A stretch of DNA of 60,177 nt from an uncultured Akkermansia sp. (GTDB lineage Bacteria; Verrucomicrobiota; Verrucomicrobiia; Verrucomicrobiales; Akkermansiaceae): contig CANPYO010000003.1 of assembly GCA_947588645.1 (NCBI GenBank), positions 1 through 60,177 on the forward strand. The letters run 5' to 3'. This document shows positions 34,872 through 43,300 of this stretch, piece after piece. A model generated the notes under the pieces. That model was not told the origin of the DNA. It did not search any database and saw only the letters and a list, made by a program, of their open reading frames with translations. The first letter of the stretch is position 1. Each line of letters starts with the position of its first letter. Made by a program: the position numbers and the translations under genes.

Positions 34872-35830
34872 GGGACGAGGGGATGGGCTGGTGAGTCCGG
34901 AGAAATGGTCGCGCAAAGCTCGCGCAGGGTGCGCAGAGCGGTGGGTATGAGCTGCAGGTACCATTCCTTGTGCTGATTGTAGCCGATGTTAGCGTAGGCT
35001 CCCAAAGCTTGCATGAGGCGTTGCAGCGCGCAAGCCTGCAGCACGTCGTGCCGAGGTTGGGAGCCGGACATGGTTGCGAGCTGAGCGAGCAACTCTGCGC
35101 GGTCGTCGTCGGTCAGTTCCATGTACGGATCGTAGAGGAGCGAGGCCAGGTCATACTCCGGCAGGCCGAGTCGCATGCCCTGGAAGTCGATGCAGTAGGC
35201 AACACCATCGAGCAGGATGATGTTCTGGCTCTGAAAATCGCGGTGAACCGGGCAGCGCGGCAGCTTGTCGAGCCAGTCGGCGAGCGCGCGGGCAGCGGGA
35301 AGCTGTGCAAAGGAGGTCGCCGACGGGCGCCCCAGGTGGCGTCCCAGCAAATGTTCTGCAAAGTAGGCCTGCTCCCATGTGTAGAGCGAGGCATCGAAAG
35401 GCGGCTGGAGCGGCCAATCGACCCGCACGGCGTGGAAGGCTTGCATCGTGCGCAGGGCAGCTGCACAAGCAGCCAGGCGTGCAGCGCGCGGAGCGGTACG
35501 CAGGGAGAGCAGGCTCTGCTCGCCCAGATCTTCCACCAAACAGGCTCCGCAGTCGTTGGGGAGTGCGCGACGGGCAAACACGCGTGGTACCGGCACTCCT
35601 GCCGCCAACAGTCCGTCTGCCGCCGTCAAAAAAGAGGCATTATCCGCGCGATCCGGAGTCCAGAAAATGCCGATGATCCCGGAGCAGACCGGAAGCGAGC
35701 AGCGCATGATACAGCGGCCAGAGGCTCCCTCTGCGACCATGGCGAGTTGGTCCGGCAACACGGCGGTGCGGGTGTAATCCGTCATCAACTCTGCCAGGGC
35801 GATGCGCCCATTTGGGGGAGTTTTTTCCAT
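34850..35830 (-). CDS. APH-family small-molecule kinase
   Basis: 326 aa with the aminoglycoside-phosphotransferase/choline-kinase fold. The Brenner-type motif is CPVHRDFQSQNIILL (catalytic Asp), followed by YCIDFQGMRLG (Mg-binding Asp) and PEYDLASLLYDPYMELT. The N-terminal lobe is less conserved (AEGASGRCIMRCSL). DFQGxRxGxPEYDLASLL is typical of sugar kinases near AmgK (anomeric MurNAc/GlcNAc kinase of murein recycling), so a cell-wall sugar is a plausible substrate, not an antibiotic; this is inference. Middle gene of a three-gene minus-strand operon. Confidence 0.75.
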   Translation of the reverse strand: MEKTPPNGRIALAELMTDYTRTAVLPDQLAMVAEGASGRCIMRCSLPVCSGIIGIFWTPDRADNASFLTAADGLLAAGVPVPRVFARRALPNDCGACLVEDLGEQSLLSLRTAPRAARLAACAAALRTMQAFHAVRVDWPLQPPFDASLYTWEQAYFAEHLLGRHLGRPSATSFAQLPAARALADWLDKLPRCPVHRDFQSQNIILLDGVAYCIDFQGMRLGLPEYDLASLLYDPYMELTDDDRAELLAQLATMSGSQPRHDVLQACALQRLMQALGAYANIGYNQHKEWYLQLIPTALRTLRELCATISPDSPAHPLVPCLLSAI

Positions 35831-35851
35831 GGTGCGGGAGCGAGAAGGAAC

Positions 35852-36367
35852 TCAGAGCTTGAAAAAGTTCAAGTCCGTGTCATTTTGTGGGGAGGGTTCG
35901 GCCTTGGGCTCAGGAGGCTGCGGGGAATTGGGCGCCTTGCTTTCAAAGGGCGGCGGAGTAGAAAAAGGGGCGGGAACAGCAGCTTTCGCACGCCCCGATG
36001 AGGGGGTACCGGCTTGGGCTGGGGATTGGGGCGGAAGCTCCTGCCCATCGATATGGAAGTATGAGCCGTGCCTGTTCATCTGGCTGTTGCCGGTGGAATT
36101 CGACGAAATCGCGGTTCTTTTGGGAAGAGAACTTTCGGGGATGTCTGTTTCATCATCCGATGCAAGCCCGATGACGGAGCGCTGAAGCCGGATATCGATG
36201 AGCACAAAGAGAACGGCAGCAATCGCCAATGGCCATGCCTGCAACATGAGACTATCCAAGTATTCCGGTAGATCCCCCACGCTCGTCCGCGCAATAAAGC
36301 TTCCCAACTTGAAACAACCGGCAAAAAAGAAAAACAGCGCTATGATGACAGCTAAGACGGTAGGCAT
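35852..36367 (-). CDS. Membrane protein with Pro-rich cytoplasmic tail
   Basis: 171 aa from the ATG at 36367. Two transmembrane helices (PTVLAVIIALFFFFAGCF; AWPLAIAAVLFVLIDIRL) precede a low-complexity Pro/Ser/Ala tail (PPQSPAQAGTPSSG, PNSPQPPEPKAEPSP). Family not recognised. The open frame extends to 36460, but those 31 extra codons run through a dispersed repeat (LFLGTDV is repeat-encoded), and a promoter with TACAAT lies just before 36367. Leads the operon with the APH kinase (21-bp gap). Confidence 0.6.
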   Translation of the reverse strand: MPTVLAVIIALFFFFAGCFKLGSFIARTSVGDLPEYLDSLMLQAWPLAIAAVLFVLIDIRLQRSVIGLASDDETDIPESSLPKRTAISSNSTGNSQMNRHGSYFHIDGQELPPQSPAQAGTPSSGRAKAAVPAPFSTPPPFESKAPNSPQPPEPKAEPSPQNDTDLNFFKL

Positions 36368-36373
36368 GCCCGC

Positions 36374-36402
36374 ATTGTACAAAAACTCAGACGGATGTGC
36401 AA
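36374..36402 (-). promoter_or_regulatory. Putative leaderless promoter of the membrane protein/APH operon
   Basis: On the minus strand TTGCAC (36402-36397), a 17-bp spacer and TACAAT (36379-36374), preceded by TG. The ATG at 36367 follows after 6 bp. Confidence 0.5.
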
Positions 36403-36419
36403 GAAAGAAAAACCAACCA

Positions 36420-36558
36420 AGGCAACCCGCCACATCCGTCCCAAGAAAAAGCCTGGTCATTTACGATTTACGATTTGAAAATAATGCGCGCGCTGCGCGG
36501 AGAAGCGGGGCGCGCGCGAATTTCTCAAATCGTAAATGAGCAGCCGTCCTGCGGCTGC
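36420..36558. repeat. Repeat block upstream of the membrane protein gene
   Basis: ACATCCGTCCCAAGAAAAAG module (about 36425-36445, also at about 37115 and 39660), heptamers TTTACGATTTACGATTTG, a palindromic GCGCGCGCTGCGCGG tract, CTCAAATCGTAAATGAG, and the hairpin GCAGCCG/CGGCTGC (36540-36558), which ends 4 bp from the next stop codon. Confidence 0.8.
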
Positions 36559-36562
36559 CAGA

Positions 36563-36994
36563 TTAGTCCATCCCGCGGCGGGAATAGTGGTACTTGCTCT
36601 GGAATCCAAGCTCCTCCGGGAATTCGGAGAACCCGGACCATGTGTTGTACTCCTTGAGACCATTACGCCCGCAGCTGCCCTGATAAGGCGGACGATAGGT
36701 GCATTTGTAGGTGGGAGCCCAGAACGTCACCAGCTCGTAGAAGCCGTAGCCCATGCGCGTGAAAGAGCGCGAGAAGCCATCCACGATACCGACAGAGTAG
36801 CCGAAGTAATCCCCTTCGCGTTCCTGCCAGCGAAGCATGGTGACAGGCAGTTCCTCGATACCCCAAAGGATGTTGCCGACGGCACGACCTAGCTTGCGGG
36901 TCGCCGTGTACTCAGACGCAGGAGGCGCCTGGATGTCGCCATATACGGAACCTACCATTGCCAAAAGCAGGACTGAGAGAAGTATGCGCTTCAT
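36563..36994 (-). CDS. TIGR04073-family (exosortase-associated) secreted protein
   Basis: 143 aa from the ATG at 36994. Signal peptide MKRILLSVLLLAMVGSVYG followed by a short mature protein with TRKLGRAVGNILWGIEELPV, GYSVGIVDGFSRSFTRMGYG and FYELVTFWAPTYKC. This matches the pattern of the TIGR04073 family, which occurs in bacteria with exosortase/PEP-CTERM systems. Function unknown; presumably periplasmic or outer-membrane. The longer open frame to 37081 has no support. No exosortase gene is in the window. Confidence 0.75.
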   Translation of the reverse strand: MKRILLSVLLLAMVGSVYGDIQAPPASEYTATRKLGRAVGNILWGIEELPVTMLRWQEREGDYFGYSVGIVDGFSRSFTRMGYGFYELVTFWAPTYKCTYRPPYQGSCGRNGLKEYNTWSGFSEFPEELGFQSKYHYSRRGMD

Positions 36995-37099
36995 GGTAAC
37001 AAGACCATTAGCACATCCTGAATGACTATGCAAGAAAAAAATCCCGTTTTTTGCAAAATTTACAAATTTTTCTGATGCCAAAAAGCATTAAATTACGCA

Positions 37100-37196
37100 A
37101 TTCTCAATGGTTCGTCCACCACGTTCGTCCCAAGAAAACATCACTCCGCCAAACTCGCGCGCGAGCGCGGGAATTTTCCAAATCGTAAATCGTATA
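37100..37196. repeat. Repeat block downstream of the DUF456 gene
   Basis: ACGTTCGTCCCAAGAAAAC module (about 37118), an ACTCGCGCGCGAG palindrome, CGGGAATTTTCCAAATCGTAAATCGTATATGAG; ends about 9 bp from the DUF456 stop codon. Apart from repeats nothing is seen between 36995 and 37208. Confidence 0.75.
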
Positions 37197-37208
37197 TGAG
37201 TTGGTTCT

Positions 37209-37736
37209 TTAGCTGCAAAAGAAAATTCCCAGCATCACTCCCCCCACCGCAAACTTGGCCATGATGCCCAAGATGGCGCCGATGAGCGCGCCCAGACCGG
37301 ACTTGACAGATGCCTGCATCGTTTTGCGGGCGTACACCAACTCGCAGACGAGAGCTCCCAGGAAAGGACCGAGGAGCAGGCCGATCGGGAAAAAAAGGAT
37401 GCCGCCGATGATCATGCCCAAGCCGCTGCACAAAATGGCGGCAGAACTGCTGCCAAACCGCCTGGCTCCCACCATGGCCATCAGATTATCCGTGAAAGAA
37501 CCCAGCAACGCCAGCAAAACGAGCGGCGTCCATATCCCCCATCCCGGCATGGGCGCCTCCCGTGCAAAGGCCCACGCCACACACCCGCCCAGCAGCACCA
37601 AGTGCCCGGGGTACGGAAGAGCGCAACCTAAAAACCCCAGCACGAATAGTATCATGGCTAAGGCATAAAGCAGGCTGCCCGTCACGGAATCCCATGAGAG
37701 GATGCTTGACCAATCGATGGTGCAGATGAGGAACAT
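37209..37736 (-). CDS. DUF456-family membrane protein
   Basis: 175 aa with about five hydrophobic segments. LGFLGCALPYPGHLVLLGG near the N-terminus, SFTDNLMAMVGARRFGSSSAA in the middle and GGILFFPIGLLLGPFLGALVCEL fit DUF456 (PF04306), including its Gly/Pro-rich membrane helices. Function unknown. It starts 3 bp after the typA stop, so it is almost certainly co-transcribed with typA. Confidence 0.8.
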   Translation of the reverse strand: MFLICTIDWSSILSWDSVTGSLLYALAMILFVLGFLGCALPYPGHLVLLGGCVAWAFAREAPMPGWGIWTPLVLLALLGSFTDNLMAMVGARRFGSSSAAILCSGLGMIIGGILFFPIGLLLGPFLGALVCELVYARKTMQASVKSGLGALIGAILGIMAKFAVGGVMLGIFFCS

Positions 37737-37739
37737 GGT

Positions 37740-39590
37740 TCAGGATGCAGAGTTTTGGAACGAAGCGCGTTTGCGAGCCGTGGCATCGGTGATGCGTTTG
37801 CGAAGGCGTATGAAGTGGGGCGTGGCCTCAACCAACTCGTCGGGTTCGATGTATTCAATGGCTCGCTCCAGCGAGAAGATACGCGGCGGGGTGAGCTGGA
37901 TGGACTCGTTTTTATTGGCTGAGCGGTGGTTGGTGAGGTGTTTCTCGCGCGTGGGGTTCACGGGGATATCCACCGGTTTGGGCGTTTCACCCACAATCAT
38001 GCCCTCGTACACTTCATCTCCGGGCGAGATGAAGAGTGCGCCGCGCTCCTCCATCGCTTCCAGCGCATAGGGACGCGCGATGCCGTTTTCCATGGACACG
38101 AGTGTACCGCTGCGGCGCGTGACAATTTCCCCGGCAAGCGGAGCGTATTCCTTAAAGAGGTGGGAGAAAATGCCGTGCCCGCTGGTGAGATTGACCAGCT
38201 CGAACTCGAAGCCAATGAGACCGCGTGTCGGGATGGTGGCGGTGATCAACGTGCGCCCGGTTCCCTTGCTTTCCATGCTTTCAAGCACGCCGCGCCGATT
38301 GCCCAAAATGCGCACGGCCCCGTTCACGCACTCATCCGGTATTTCGATGAAGAGCGTTTCAAAGGGCTCCATCTTCTTCCCATCTATCTCCTGCGTGATG
38401 ACCTGTGGACGCGAAATGAGCAGCTCGTACCCCTCCCGGCGCATTTGCTCCACCAAGATAGCCACCTGCATGGTGCCTCGAGCCGATACCCGAAAAATTC
38501 CGGCCTGATCCGTGTCCTCCACCTTGATGGAAATGTTGGTGCGTTGCTCGCGCATCAGTCGATCACGAATGACGCGGGAGGTCACATTCTTCCCGTCCTT
38601 GCCGCCAAGGGGTCCATCGTTGATGCTGAATTCCATCTGCACGGTGGGCGGTTCTATGTTCACGAAGGGAAGCGGGGTGTCTTCTTCGTCGGCCACAAGT
38701 GTCTCGCCAATATCGGCATCCTCAAATCCCGAAAGCCCGATGATATTGCCCGCTTCGCCTACTGCCGAATCGTTCGTTTGCAGACCGCTGTACTCAAAGA
38801 GCCGTGTCACTTTCGCTTGCACTCGCGAACCATCCGGGCGCAGCAGGTAGAGTGTATCACCCTTGCGCACCGTCCCGCAGGAGATACGCCCCACGGCCAC
38901 GCGCCCCACGTAGTCATCCCAATCGATGTTCGAGATGAGCATCTTGAAACTGCCGGTGGGATCAGCCTCCTTCGGCGGAGGAATACGCTCGATGATGCGG
39001 AAGAGCAAGGGGGAACAATCCACGGGCGGCTCATTTTCCAAGCTGTTCATGAAATACCCGTCCTTGGCGGAGCCATACACAAACGGAGCATCGAATTGCT
39101 CTTCCGTCGCATCCAACTCCATGAGCAGCTCCAGCACTTGGTCGTGCACGGCTGCCGGGTCGGCATGCGGACGATCTATTTTGTTGATCACGACAATGGG
39201 CAGCAGCCCTTCTTCCAATGCCTTGCGGAGCACAAAGCGCGTCTGTGCCTGCGGCCCCTCATAAGCGTCCACCACCAAAATAACCCCATCCACCATCTTC
39301 ATGACGCGCTCAACCTCAGCGCCGAAGTCGGCATGCCCCGGTGTGTCCACGATGTTGATGGTATACCCGTTCCACCGGATGGACGTGTTCTTGGCCTTAA
39401 TGGTGATTCCCTTTTCCCGCTCCAGATCCATGGAGTCGAGCGCGCGATCCTTCACTTCCTGATTCTCGCGGTATGTCCCACCGGCCTTCAGTAGCTGGTC
39501 CACCAATGTCGTTTTCCCATGGTCCACATGGGCAATGATGGCCAAGTTCCGAAACTTAGCCGCCCCCGCCTGCTGCAATTCATCCTCCAT
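37740..39590 (-). CDS. typA: TypA/BipA translational GTPase
   Basis: Ribosome-binding GTPase related to EF-G and LepA, involved in stress and 50S assembly in other bacteria. 616 aa, full length. G1 [16 protein letters not shown]2 around [14 protein letters not shown]3 [10 protein letters not shown]4 [10 protein letters not shown]. The C-terminal TypA-specific region is intact: [50 protein letters not shown]. Start ATG at 39590 with a promoter directly upstream. Confidence 0.96.
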   Translation of the reverse strand: MEDELQQAGAAKFRNLAIIAHVDHGKTTLVDQLLKAGGTYRENQEVKDRALDSMDLEREKGITIKAKNTSIRWNGYTINIVDTPGHADFGAEVERVMKMVDGVILVVDAYEGPQAQTRFVLRKALEEGLLPIVVINKIDRPHADPAAVHDQVLELLMELDATEEQFDAPFVYGSAKDGYFMNSLENEPPVDCSPLLFRIIERIPPPKEADPTGSFKMLISNIDWDDYVGRVAVGRISCGTVRKGDTLYLLRPDGSRVQAKVTRLFEYSGLQTNDSAVGEAGNIIGLSGFEDADIGETLVADEEDTPLPFVNIEPPTVQMEFSINDGPLGGKDGKNVTSRVIRDRLMREQRTNISIKVEDTDQAGIFRVSARGTMQVAILVEQMRREGYELLISRPQVITQEIDGKKMEPFETLFIEIPDECVNGAVRILGNRRGVLESMESKGTGRTLITATIPTRGLIGFEFELVNLTSGHGIFSHLFKEYAPLAGEIVTRRSGTLVSMENGIARPYALEAMEERGALFISPGDEVYEGMIVGETPKPVDIPVNPTREKHLTNHRSANKNESIQLTPPRIFSLERAIEYIEPDELVEATPHFIRLRKRITDATARKRASFQNSAS

Positions 39591-39601
39591 ATGCGCCGCC
39601 T

Positions 39602-39630
39602 ATTCTACACCCATTCCGCGTCCCTGAAAA
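39602..39630 (-). promoter_or_regulatory. Putative typA promoter
   Basis: On the minus strand TTTTCA (39630-39625), a 17-bp spacer and TAGAAT (39607-39602). The typA ATG follows after 11 bp, leaving a leader of about 4-5 nt. Confidence 0.5.
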
Positions 39631-39642
39631 GACAAAATACAA

Positions 39643-39870
39643 GGCAAACGCATTGGAAACACATCCGTCCCAAGAAAAAGTCCGTTCATTTACGATTTGG
39701 GGCCCTCGAGCGTCTTGTACATAGGCAGGCTCCGCCTGCCACCGCCGCCCCGCGCAACGCGCGCGAATTTTCCAAATCGTACATCGTACCTCGTACATCG
39801 TACATGGGCAGGCTCCGCATCCCCGCAGCTTTGCTGCGCACTCTTTCCAAATCGTAAATCGTAAATGAAT
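39643..39870. repeat. Repeat block upstream of typA
   Basis: Single hairpin arm GGCAAACGCATT (39643-39654), ACATCCGTCCCAAGAAAAAG and TTCATTTACGATTT. Then the hairpin GGCAGGC-TCC-GCCTGCC (39724-39740) and two tandem copies of the TTTCCAAATCGTA(A/C)ATCGTA module (about 39766 and 39845). No gene is supported. Confidence 0.8.
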
Positions 39871-39883
39871 TGTTCCACACGTT

Positions 39884-39910
39884 GCTCATCTCTTTTCAAA
39901 AGAGATGAGC
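39884..39910. promoter_or_regulatory. Perfect 27-bp palindrome, operator-like site 1
   Basis: Arms GCTCATCTCTTTT and AAAAGAGATGAGC around a single central C. Its core TCTCTTTT-n-AAAAGAGA recurs at 40046-40062 and, with one change, at 40184-40200. Sites 2 and 3 have a central G, so this copy is inverted relative to them. Lies between typA and the giant plus-strand gene. Confidence 0.6.
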
Positions 39911-40039
39911 TAGTCGGGGTGCTGATGCCCTTCAGACTGTGCGTATGACACAAAAGAAACTTCCATGCCCACCCCTGAGAAAAGAAGAAAAGACAAATAC
40001 GCAATTCGCTTATTATACGCTGCTTTTTGACGATAACCC

Positions 40040-40062
40040 TGGACATCTCTTTTGAAAAGAGA
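40040..40062 (+). promoter_or_regulatory. Operator-like site 2 with -35-like TGGACA
   Basis: TGGACA (40040-40045) directly followed by the 17-bp palindrome TCTCTTTTGAAAAGAGA (40046-40062). No -10-like hexamer follows (AACACG), so this copy looks like a site without a working promoter. Confidence 0.5.
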
Positions 40063-40177
40063 AACACGCCGATTTTCCTCCCTTACATTTTGCCTATCAT
40101 CTTATTGAAGTTTCAAAGGAGAAAAAATCGCCGAGGATGATTCTCCCGAAAAAAATTGAGAAAGTTAGAAAAGTAGC

Positions 40178-40206
40178 TGGACATCTGTTTTGAAAAGAGA
40201 TAAACT
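40178..40206 (+). promoter_or_regulatory. Promoter-like site of the giant surface protein with palindromic spacer
   Basis: TGGACA (40178-40183), a 17-bp near-palindrome TCTGTTTTGAAAAGAGA (40184-40200) and TAAACT (40201-40206). The palindrome fills the whole -35/-10 spacer, where a bound regulator would block or reshape the promoter. The ATG at 40298 lies 91 bp downstream, giving a leader of roughly 85 nt. Confidence 0.5.
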
Positions 40207-40270
40207 GTCAGTTACAGAAACGCACGAGCGCACGCGCGTGTAGGGCGCGCGTTCCCCGATTTTCACAACT

Positions 40271-40300
40271 CATCAACATTCATCATCATTCATCATCATG
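40271..40300 (+). repeat. Three tandem decamers ending in the start codon
   Basis: CATCAACATT, CATCATCATT and CATCATCATG follow each other without gaps; the last contains the ATG of the giant gene. No Shine-Dalgarno is present. Confidence 0.7.
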
Positions 40301-43300
40301 AAACTCCACTTACCCACTGGTTTACGCAAGGCTCTGTTGGCCTGCCTTGCAGCCTTAGCCGGACGCCGCGTTCTGCGACGCACCATGGCTTCCGGGACGG
40401 CTCTCTTGGGCGCCTTTTCCGTGCTGTGGAGCACGGCGCCCCCTGCCCAGGCGGACGATGAGCCCCCGCTGGCTGCCCCCGCAGGTGATGAACTCACGCT
40501 GGGGACTGCTCCGGAAACTGTGGAAAAGGAAGAAGTTGCCCTCGATGTTCCCATTTGGTTGGAAGAGGACGATGAGGATGAAGAACAAAACCTTCTCGCC
40601 GCCAACAGCGGGGAGGACATCATGACGATTTCTCAGGGGGATTCGGGAATCATGCCGATTGCCGCAGGCTCGACTACCAATGACGTGGATCCTAGGCACA
40701 AAGGGTTGGTTGATCCTGTCGATGAGGAGGGGGATGGAACGGTATCTTACAACGGGACGATCTATTCGTGGAACACGAGTGGCACTGGGAATGGAGGCAA
40801 TGCAAGAGATTCTCTGTACAAGGGCAATGGTTCTAATTTTGCATACGACACCTACACGTGGGCGGCGAATGGGGAGAACTCGGCAATGGTGGAAACTCTC
40901 GGGACAGCTGACCCTGCCCAGTATTTCATGACGAATGGTCATAACACCCTTCGCTTGACCGGCACGGGGAGTACCACTACTCTGACCTTTGGAAATTATA
41001 CGACAAATGCTGCTTCTGTGTATTTCGGTGGGCTTATCGTCGAGGAAGGGACTGAGCAATATGAGTTCAATATAGTCCGCGCTGATCGGCTCTATAATAA
41101 TTATGCCATGGAGTGGGTGGGAGGTGCAGAAGGGACACCATTCCAGGCTTTGATTCTTTCCAATACCAATTTTACCCTTGTGAGTGGAAAGACTCTAACC
41201 ATAACCGAAAATGCCAACTTACGCATAGGAAAGGGCAAGACGCTCAAGGTAACAGGCAGCACAGCTTTCACTGCCGGTAAGAATTTATCGCTTTACGCTG
41301 TTGGCGACGGGGAAGGAAATGCGGAGTTTTACCTCACTAATGTGACGGGAACCAATGCCTTGGGTACGCTCTCTGTGGGCACGTCCGTCACGTTCACAGT
41401 AGACGCCGGCACGCTGAGTGCGGAGACAGTGAATGTGGAAGGAAATTTGAGTTTGAACGGAGCAACGCTGAATGCGGGGACAGTGAATGCGGAAGGGAGT
41501 TTGACTCTGAACGGTACAACGCTGCACATCGGGGACGCTAAGAGCTCCAATCTCGGGACGCTCACGGTAGGAGCTTCCTCGACCCTGGAACTGGGGGGGC
41601 TCACTTCCATTCAGGACACCGTGCAGCTCACGAACCTTGCGGGCGTCAGCTCGGAAAACACACTCACGATCACCATATTGAACCTGTATGACATCCTGAA
41701 GGATGAAAACTTCTCGCAAGGAGCAGTCACGTGGAACATTTTTGGTGAAGCCTTGGGAGACTCAGCACTGCCCGGACTTTCTTTCACCTCGGACTGGGGC
41801 TACAGTCTTAATTGGGAAAATGGGGCGCTCCGGATAAGCGACACCTCTGCTGAAAGAACTTGGACGGAAGATTCGCATTCGGGGGAGACCCTCACATGGG
41901 CACAGGGGGAGAACGGCTGGGACGTTGTGGGCGACGCAAGTGGAAGTTTTAACAGTAACGACAGAGTCGCCTTCATCGGCAATACAGATGAAGCAAAAAG
42001 TATCCACATGCAGGGAGATCTGGCGGCGCGGACGGTGGATATAAGCGGTCCGGGCAGCTTTACCTTCTCCGCAGAGGCGGATCAAACCGCGAGTCTTGCC
42101 GTCGCCGCCATGACCGTGGGAGCGGATACCACCGTCGACACGGCGCTTACTGTAGCCAGCAGCTTATCATTGAGTGATGGAAAAACCTTGACTGTGGGAG
42201 GTGCTTTCCGGGCAGAAGGCGCGACGATTACCTTGAATAAGGAATCCAAACTCGTCCTTGCGGTGCAATCTACGGCTCCACAGTATGGCGCGTTTTCTTT
42301 GGTGTACGGCGACGACGAAGAAGGCGTCGGCAGCGTGGAGGTACAGGCGCAATCGAATCAGACCATTGACCTTGCTAGGGTTAAAATTGGGGAAAAGGTC
42401 GCTCTTCTCCTGAAGCACGTGGAGAGCAGCAGTACCAACTGGGCTTTTTACCAGAATATCGACAGCTTGGAGGAGAACGGGAAAACGGATGTCACCGTAG
42501 AGGGGAATCAAATTCTCCTGCAAGGAACCAACGTTGTCGCCAATATCAGCGAGACAGAGGTTGGTCTTTCGGACCGGCTTGTCATCAACAATGGAACGAC
42601 GACATTATCGGGAGATTTAACGCTCCATAGGGGGCTGCTGGACGTGCGAGGCGCAACACTGAACGTCTCGAATGGTACGATCGATGCCGGCAACGGAATC
42701 ATTTCCAATAATGCTAGCGCTAATGGAGGTCTCATCAACGCTCAACACGTCGAGACAACTGTGGGGAGTGGGCTCACCCGGACGTACTACGGCGCCATGG
42801 CGCTGAGCGGTAACTTGACCAAGAAAGGGCAAGGGTCGCAAGGGGTGTCGGGTGGGTCTGCCAACCAACTTTCCGTCGGAGGAAATGTGGCCATTGAGGA
42901 GGGCACGCTCGCATGGGGCAAGACGGGGCTGGACTCTTCCATCGCCGGGAAACTCGATATCCGGGAGCAAAGCACCTTCAAGCTCTCCGGCGGCGTTCTG
43001 ACGGTAAGCGGCGCTCTCGAGGCGTCGGCGGGCACCCTTGACATAGGCTCAGCTGCGGGTACGCTCAAGCTGCAGGGGGCTGGGGACCATACGCTGGGCA
43101 CGCTGAATCTGTCCGGCGTCAATGGAACGCTGGATTTGGCAGGTAAACTCACGGTGCAACGCCTCACGGGAAACAACCTCACCTTTGCCGGTCTCACTTT
43201 TGCAGAAAACGGACACCTCGTCCTCGGCGCGCCGATCGATGCGGCCATCAATCTCGGTACCATCACCATGAGCGGGAATGCGGAGATGACGCTGGGCGGG

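Noticed and set aside
37926-39494. 522-codon plus-strand frame opposite typA
   Set aside because: It is the shadow of typA, whose conserved GTPase motifs are on the minus strand.
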